NCBI GenBank assembly: GCA_963726435.1
Contig: CAVSCJ010000004.1
Coordinates: 310,001 to 374,000 of the forward strand
From: PALSA-660 sp963726435
Lineage (GTDB): Bacteria > Actinomycetota > Coriobacteriia > Anaerosomatales > PALSA-660
Direction: 5' to 3'
Length of the DNA stretch: 64,000 nt
The notes beneath the pieces are model-generated. The model had not been told where the DNA came from. It searched no databases and saw only the letters and a list, made by a program, of their open reading frames with translations. The translations under genes were made by a program, and so were the position numbers. Position 1 is the stretch's first letter; the number at the start of each line of letters is the position of its first letter. This document shows, one piece after another, positions 59,541 to 64,000 of this stretch.

Positions 59541-61860
59541 GCACCGGCACCGTGGACAGGTTGAGACTCATCCCGAGCGCCGGGACGTACACCCAGACGA
59601 CCAGGAAGGTCGCTGCCGCCACCGCCCACAGGTCGATGACGCGGTTGGAGAGCACTCCCAACGAGAGCAGCGACTGACGGTCGGAGCGCGACTCGATGGC
59701 AAGGGCGACATGCCCGACGATCCACGCGGCGAACGCAAGAGTGCGTTGCATCTCGAAGTGCAGGCCTACAGCGCGGGCCCAGAGGTAGACGCCGGTCACG
59801 GCCACGAAGAGGAACGCGCCCTTCACGAACAGGTCGATGAGCTGCGCGCGATCGAAGAGGGCGGAGTCCTTGGCGCGCGGTCCGGCGCTCAGCACGTCCC
59901 GCTCCGCCTTCTCCGCAACGAATCCCGCCGAGGCCGCCAGGTCCATGAACAGCTCGAGCACGATGATCTGGATCGGTGAGAACGGTAGCGGAAGGCCGAC
60001 GAGCACCGGCAGCAGGAACACCGCTATCAGCGCGACCTTCACCGAAAGGTAGTACTTCACGCCCTTGCGCAGGTTGTCGAAGAAGGTCCGCCCCTCCCAA
60101 ACGCCTTCGGCGATGGTGTTGTAGTCGTCGTCGGCGAGAACCGCCGCAGCGGCCTCCTTGGCCACGTCCGTGCCGCGGATGCCCATGGCGATGCCGATGT
60201 CAGCACCGCGGAGAGCGACGGCGTCGTTCACGCCGTCGCCGGTGACCGCCACCACCTCGCCGCGCGCTTGGAGAGCGGTGACGATGCGGTACTTGTCGAG
60301 CGGGGTCGTACGGGCGAAGACGGATACCGTGGCTAGCTTCTCTCGGAGCTCGCCTGCATCCATGGCGTCGATCTCGTCCCCAGTCAGCACTCCCGCATCG
60401 GTCGCGATGCCGACCTGCCGCGCGATGGCGGCGGCCGTCTCGGGATGGTCGCCGGTGACCATTATCGTGCGGATCCCGGCATCCGCGAGGCGCCGCAGGG
60501 TCCCGGCGACGCCTTGTCGGGGTGGGTCCTCGAAGGCGACGAGGCCTCTGAAGGTCAACTCGCGCTCCAGATCGCTCCACGAAGCCCCGTCGAGGCCGGG
60601 CTCCACCTCGCGGGTCGCGACGGCTATCACCCGCCGGCCGTTGCGGGCCTGCGCCGCCAGCTCCTCCGCAGCCCCTGCGGGGACGGCAGCGCACGCGGCG
60701 AGGATCTCCTCCGGGGCGCCGCTCACATAGAGGGTCTCGCCGCGGAGCGCGGCCTTGGTCTTCGAGCCGTCGCCGATGTCCCGGAGCCGCGCGATCACTG
60801 TGGCGGGCGCAAAGACGCCGGCCTCATGAGCGGCATCTTGCAGGGCGATCTCGACTGGTGAGGTCGTCGGGGCGTAGTCCACGATGGTTCCGAGCGCGTC
60901 TTCCAGTACCCGGGAGCGCGCATCGGCCGGGAACGTTGCCGCGACCGTCATCCGGCTCTCCGTGATCGTGCCGGTCTTGTCGGTCACGATGACTGTGGTG
61001 GTTCCGAGCGTCTCCGCCGCAACCAGCCGCTTGACCAGGAAGTTGCGCCGCGCGAGTCGCAGGGACCCGACGCCCAGGACCATCGTGATGATGATCGGAA
61101 GCTCCTCTGGCACGGTGGCGAAGGCGAGCGACAGTCCCGTGAGGAACATGGTGCGAAGGTCCTGGCCGCGCAGCAGTCCGATCGCGGGGATGAGCACGGA
61201 GAAGCCGACCGCCACCCATACGAGCTTGCCGGCCAGGGAGCGCATCGCGAGTTGCAGTTGAGTGCGAGGTGGCCGGGCTTCTGCGGCCTGGCCTGCGACG
61301 GCCCCGAGTCGCGTGCGAGGGCCGGTCGCGGTGACCTCCGCTTCGGCGTCGCCGGAGAGGACGACAGTGCCGGCGTAGACACCCCGGCCCCTCTTCCCGT
61401 CGATGGGGAACGACTCGCCGGTCAGGGCCGACTCGTCGATCTGGAGTCCCGTCGCGCGCACGAGCGTCGCGTCCGCGGCGATCTTGGTGCCGACGGTGAG
61501 TAGCAGCAGGTCCCCGACGACGACATCCGCGCTCGCGATCTCGATCGCGGCGTCATCGCGGCGGACACGGGCCTTCGGCGCGGCGATCTCGGTGAGAGCG
61601 GCGATCGCGCTCTTAGCCCGGAACTCGTTCGCGACCTCGGCCAGCACCAGCAGGACGATCACGATGAAGATGGTGATCGCATCCTCGGGCTTGCCGGTGA
61701 CCCCGTAGACCACTCCCACGAACAGCAGGAGCAGGATCATCGGCTCGCGGATCTCCTCCCAGAGTATCGAGAGGAAGCGCAGAGGCTTCGGGGCGAACAG
61801 CACGTTGGGCCCGTCCTCGGCGAGCCGCTGTCTTGCCTGTTCGGAGGTCAGGCCGGCCAT
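59458..61860 (-). CDS. Cation-transporting P-type ATPase
   Basis: An 800-residue P-type (P2-like) ATPase. The phosphorylated Asp294 is in VTDKTGTITE; GESFPID carries the TGES-type loop, VTGDHP and VAVTGDGVNDAVALRGADIGIAMG are the P-domain motifs. The fourth helix motif is FATVPEELPIIIT, where most Ca2+ pumps have PEGLP. About ten helices are seen. The ion is therefore unclear; Ca2+, Mn2+ or Mg2+ are possible. ATG at 61860 has GAGGAG 9 nt upstream. It converges with the MFS gene and overlaps its annotated end. Confidence 0.88.
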   Translation of the reverse strand: MAGLTSEQARQRLAEDGPNVLFAPKPLRFLSILWEEIREPMILLLLFVGVVYGVTGKPEDAITIFIVIVLLVLAEVANEFRAKSAIAALTEIAAPKARVRRDDAAIEIASADVVVGDLLLLTVGTKIAADATLVRATGLQIDESALTGESFPIDGKRGRGVYAGTVVLSGDAEAEVTATGPRTRLGAVAGQAAEARPPRTQLQLAMRSLAGKLVWVAVGFSVLIPAIGLLRGQDLRTMFLTGLSLAFATVPEELPIIITMVLGVGSLRLARRNFLVKRLVAAETLGTTTVIVTDKTGTITESRMTVAATFPADARSRVLEDALGTIVDYAPTTSPVEIALQDAAHEAGVFAPATVIARLRDIGDGSKTKAALRGETLYVSGAPEEILAACAAVPAGAAEELAAQARNGRRVIAVATREVEPGLDGASWSDLERELTFRGLVAFEDPPRQGVAGTLRRLADAGIRTIMVTGDHPETAAAIARQVGIATDAGVLTGDEIDAMDAGELREKLATVSVFARTTPLDKYRIVTALQARGEVVAVTGDGVNDAVALRGADIGIAMGIRGTDVAKEAAAAVLADDDYNTIAEGVWEGRTFFDNLRKGVKYYLSVKVALIAVFLLPVLVGLPLPFSPIQIIVLELFMDLAASAGFVAEKAERDVLSAGPRAKDSALFDRAQLIDLFVKGAFLFVAVTGVYLWARAVGLHFEMQRTLAFAAWIVGHVALAIESRSDRQSLLSLGVLSNRVIDLWAVAAATFLVVWVYVPALGMSLNLSTVPVLTLLGVSAAVVAWISLLEAWKALRRTA

Positions 61861-61988
61861 CCCAAGGGCTCCTCGGTCCGCACCCCGGACTCGGGATGGC
61901 GTCGATCCGTCGTCTGAGTATTCCCTACTGGCGATGTGGAAGAGCCCCGGCACTCCAGCGTCGGGGCTCCTCCACGCGGCCGGTCCGC

Positions 61989-62636
61989 TCAGTTGACGAT
62001 CATCCAGCCGAAGGTCACGTTGACCGCCGCGGCCTTCGTGAGCACGACCTGGAACGACGTGCTGCTCAGGCGCTTTGCCCACCGAACGTGGTTACCGGTC
62101 CCTGCAGAACCCTGGAGCGTGACCAGAATGATGGAGTCTGTGGTGATGCTGTTGAGCCCGGTCACTGTCTTGGAGTTGTGCCCCTTCGAGATCGTGGCCT
62201 TGCCCGAGCGCGAGAACTGCGCCTTGCCCTCGACCTTGAGCGCGATCCCGCCGACCGTAGAGTGCGTCGCGACGACGCCGTAGTGGCTGGTGCCGTAGGC
62301 GTCTCCCCAGATAGCTGAGGATCCCGCTGGCGCGTCCGGCAGGATGATCCCCCCGAACGACTGGACGGGTTCGCCGATGGTCCCGTTGCGGTTGATCATC
62401 GCGTAGGACCACTGTTCCCCGCCACTGGGGAAGCCGTTCGTGGTGAGGTAGAAGAAGTTCGTGCCGGTCGTGTAGACGGCGCCCCCTGCGGTCACCGGAT
62501 CCCCGTTGGCAGCTCTCGCGGCCTTCGGCCTTGCCGCTACCAGCGTGCCCGCTGCGAGAGCGAGCGCGCCCATGATCGCCTGCCGCCTCGAGAACAGCTC
62601 CGGCGCTTCGCTTGCAGACTTCGTTGGTTCGCCCAT
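61989..62636 (-). CDS. Tat-exported hypothetical protein
   Basis: A 215-residue protein. The twin-arginine signal is FSRRQAIMGALALAAGTLVAA (residues about 15-35; the SRRxxI pattern). The mature part is beta-rich (SAIWGDAYGTSHYGVVATHS, GIALKVEGKAQFSRSG, NSITTDSIILVTLQGS), ending VTFGWMIVN. The pattern of short beta strands resembles trimeric or repeat-type surface proteins, but no family was recognised. GGAAGGGTGG precedes the ATG. The last codons recur in the remnant just upstream at 62666. Confidence 0.7.
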   Translation of the reverse strand: MGEPTKSASEAPELFSRRQAIMGALALAAGTLVAARPKAARAANGDPVTAGGAVYTTGTNFFYLTTNGFPSGGEQWSYAMINRNGTIGEPVQSFGGIILPDAPAGSSAIWGDAYGTSHYGVVATHSTVGGIALKVEGKAQFSRSGKATISKGHNSKTVTGLNSITTDSIILVTLQGSAGTGNHVRWAKRLSSTSFQVVLTKAAAVNVTFGWMIVN

Positions 62637-62650
62637 GATCGCCACCCTTC

Positions 62651-62700
62651 CTACTCTGCCTGATAGTTGATGATCATCCAGCCGCTCCCGGCGGCCCGCC
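62651..62700 (-). pseudogene. Remnant 3' tail of a possible paralogous gene
   Basis: The frame ends GWMIINYQAE and then stops at 62651. Positions 62666-62683 match the end of the Tat gene (61992-62009) in 17 of 18 bases. The rest of the frame has no signal peptide or similarity. It looks like the tail of a deleted tandem copy, though the match is short. Confidence 0.45.
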
Positions 62701-62864
62701 GTTCGCGAGAGCGCGGATCGCGAGCCCACGTACGATGAATACTCTTCCCATCGCATCCGGCTGTCCACGTTCGGCGCTTTCGGCGCACCGCGGCCGGATG
62801 CCATCGCGGACTAGCCGAGTGGCGCGGGCATTCCGCCTCGCAGGCGAGTAGTAACATGAACGCG

Positions 62865-62890
62865 GACCCGCCTGCGGGCGCAGACGGGTC
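62865..62890. terminator. GC-rich hairpin before the PAS gene
   Basis: GACCCG-C-CTGC (62865-62875) pairs with GCAG-A-CGGGTC (62880-62890), 10 pairs with one mismatch. Read on the minus strand it has the same core, CCCGTCTG/CAGGCGGG, as the hairpins at 1726 and 9997. Its role here is unclear. Confidence 0.55.
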
Positions 62891-62924
62891 GAAGGCGATC
62901 GGGCCGACCGCCTGAGGGGGTCAC

Positions 62925-64000
62925 ATGTCGTCGGCAGAGGCTCGCGGGGACACCGCCGCGTGGGCTCAGCACACTCTGGACGCGCTCACGGTCCCCGCAT
63001 TCGCGCTCGATCGCCAGCACCGCTACGTCGCGTTCAACGCGGCACACGCCCGTGCGATGAAGACCGCCTACGGCGCGGACATCGAACTCGGTGCCTGCGC
63101 GGTCGACTACATCACCGTCGAGGAAGATCTCGCGGCGACCCAAGACAGCATGGCTCGCGCTCTTGCAGGCGAACGAACGACCACGAGCGTCTGGTACGGC
63201 GAGGAGGCCAAGTCCCGCAGGTCTCTATTCGCTCCTCCGCAGCCCCATCGTGGTGGACGGCGAGATCGTCGGCGTCGCGGCCGTGGCCATCGACGAGACC
63301 GATACCAGGGCGTCGAATGAGGCTCTTCGGGAGGGCGAAGAACGTTTCCGCGCGACGTTCGAGCAGTCCGCCATCGGCATGGCCCAGGTGGACCTGGGGG
63401 GCAGATGGATGCAGGTCAACGACCGCCTGTGCGAGATCCTCGGCTACACACGCGAGGAGCTGCTGGCCCTGACGTGGACGGACATCACCGACCCGGAGAC
63501 GATCGAGGCCGACCGCGAGGCGTTCCGCAGGTTCCGGGCGGGCGAAGAGGACTGCTACCGCGCGGAGAAGCGCTACATCCGCAAGGATGGCTCGCTGCGT
63601 CTGGGTCGACCTCACGGTGTCGTCAGTTCGAGACGCGAACGGCGACCCGGAGTACTTCGTCGACATGATCCAGGACATCGACGACCGCAAGCAGGTGGAG
63701 CGGGCCCTGCGGGAAAGTGAGGAGCGGTACCACGCGCTGGTGGACGCCGTGCGGGATGTGGTCTTCGTCATCGATCGCGAGGATCGCATCCAGTACGTGA
63801 ACGACGCGGCTGCGGCATGGATGCGGCGGCCTCCCGAGCAACTCGTCGGGATGGCAAGGGCCGACGTCTTCCCGCCCGACGACGAGTGGAGCCAACGCCA
63901 GGCTGAGTCGCTGCGCAGGGTCCGCGAGACCGGCGAGCCCCTCTATCTGGAGGATCCGGTCGGCGTTCCTGGTGGCGCCCGTTGGCAGGCGACCTCGCTC
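62925..64000 (+). CDS. Multi-PAS sensor protein, 5' part, frameshifted
   Basis: The window ends inside this gene. It starts MSSAEARGDTAAWAQHTLDALTVPAFALD with GAGGGGG 5 nt upstream. Three PAS domains are visible: about residues 20-130, then FEQSAIGMAQVDLGGRWMQVNDRLCEILGYTREELLALTW, then ALVDAVRDVVFVIDREDRIQYVNDAAAAW. Between PAS 1 and 2 the frame breaks near 63225, and between 2 and 3 near 63600. PAC-type strands follow each. No output domain is visible yet; kinase or GGDEF/EAL output lies beyond the edge. It is probably a cytosolic or membrane-associated sensor. Confidence 0.82.

Overview
The window looks like chromosomal DNA of a high-GC actinobacterium. Third codon positions are strongly G/C, many genes start with GTG, gene pairs overlap by GTGA/ATGA, and MarR, TetR, PadR and XRE regulators each sit beside a transporter. 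A fused ADP-forming acyl-CoA synthetase, a GEGP-type diheme protein and an ATC-hydrolase-like protein suggest an anaerobe-related lineage such as Coriobacteriia. That placement is inference, not proven here. About twenty genes are split by single-base frameshifts with both halves well conserved, so the assembly probably carries indel errors rather than true gene decay.

Layout. 1-1760: end of purH, an AbrB-PIN toxin-antitoxin pair with a 19-bp direct-repeat operator, tRNA-Lys and tRNA-Glu. 1753-4122: MarR with a LolD/FtsX-type ABC exporter. 4212-9905: fused acyl-CoA synthetase, a truncated beta-rich protein, and a PadR/pentapeptide/DrrAB-like operon with a near-consensus promoter. 10050-14751: a secreted FG-GAP protein, a small secreted protein with a membrane partner, an SRPBCC protein and a methyltransferase. 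14835-28444: a 13.6-kb stretch bounded by tRNA-Val(TAC) and a 23-bp direct copy of its anticodon arm. It holds TetR, a MalT-like LuxR regulator, a DUF4386/PH/CPBP membrane operon, a two-component system with ABC genes, and an epimerase. 28488-32373 (minus strand): a sugar cassette like FdtA/FdtB/FdtC (cupin isomerase, DegT aminotransferase, hexapeptide acetyltransferase) with a BKACE enzyme embedded and a GT2 glycosyltransferase at its end.

32559-41399: a secreted subtilase, DUF427, two tiny His-tailed membrane proteins, a UvrD-like helicase behind two LexA boxes, and a GT4 glycosyltransferase. 41420-47384: an XRE regulator with twin 18-bp operators, TspO, an isoprenylcysteine-methyltransferase-like protein, and a TetR-controlled second LolD/FtsX exporter. 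47411-52903: CapA, GNAT, DUF72, a zinc-ribbon protein, a PASTA protein whose kinase domain has lost its catalytic residues, and tRNA-Asp. 52914-57515: a structured leader with an intrinsic terminator ahead of a secreted diheme protein, then DUF188, an L,D-transpeptidase and an ATC-hydrolase-like protein. 57617-64000: MarR plus MFS efflux, a P-type ATPase, a Tat-exported protein beside a remnant that may derive from a paralogue, and the start of a PAS sensor protein that runs off the edge.

The main themes are regulated efflux (five transporter modules), envelope and surface functions (secreted repeat proteins, L,D-transpeptidase, CapA, glycosyltransferases, PASTA protein), and stress or signal responses. 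No CRISPR array, IS element or integrase was seen.
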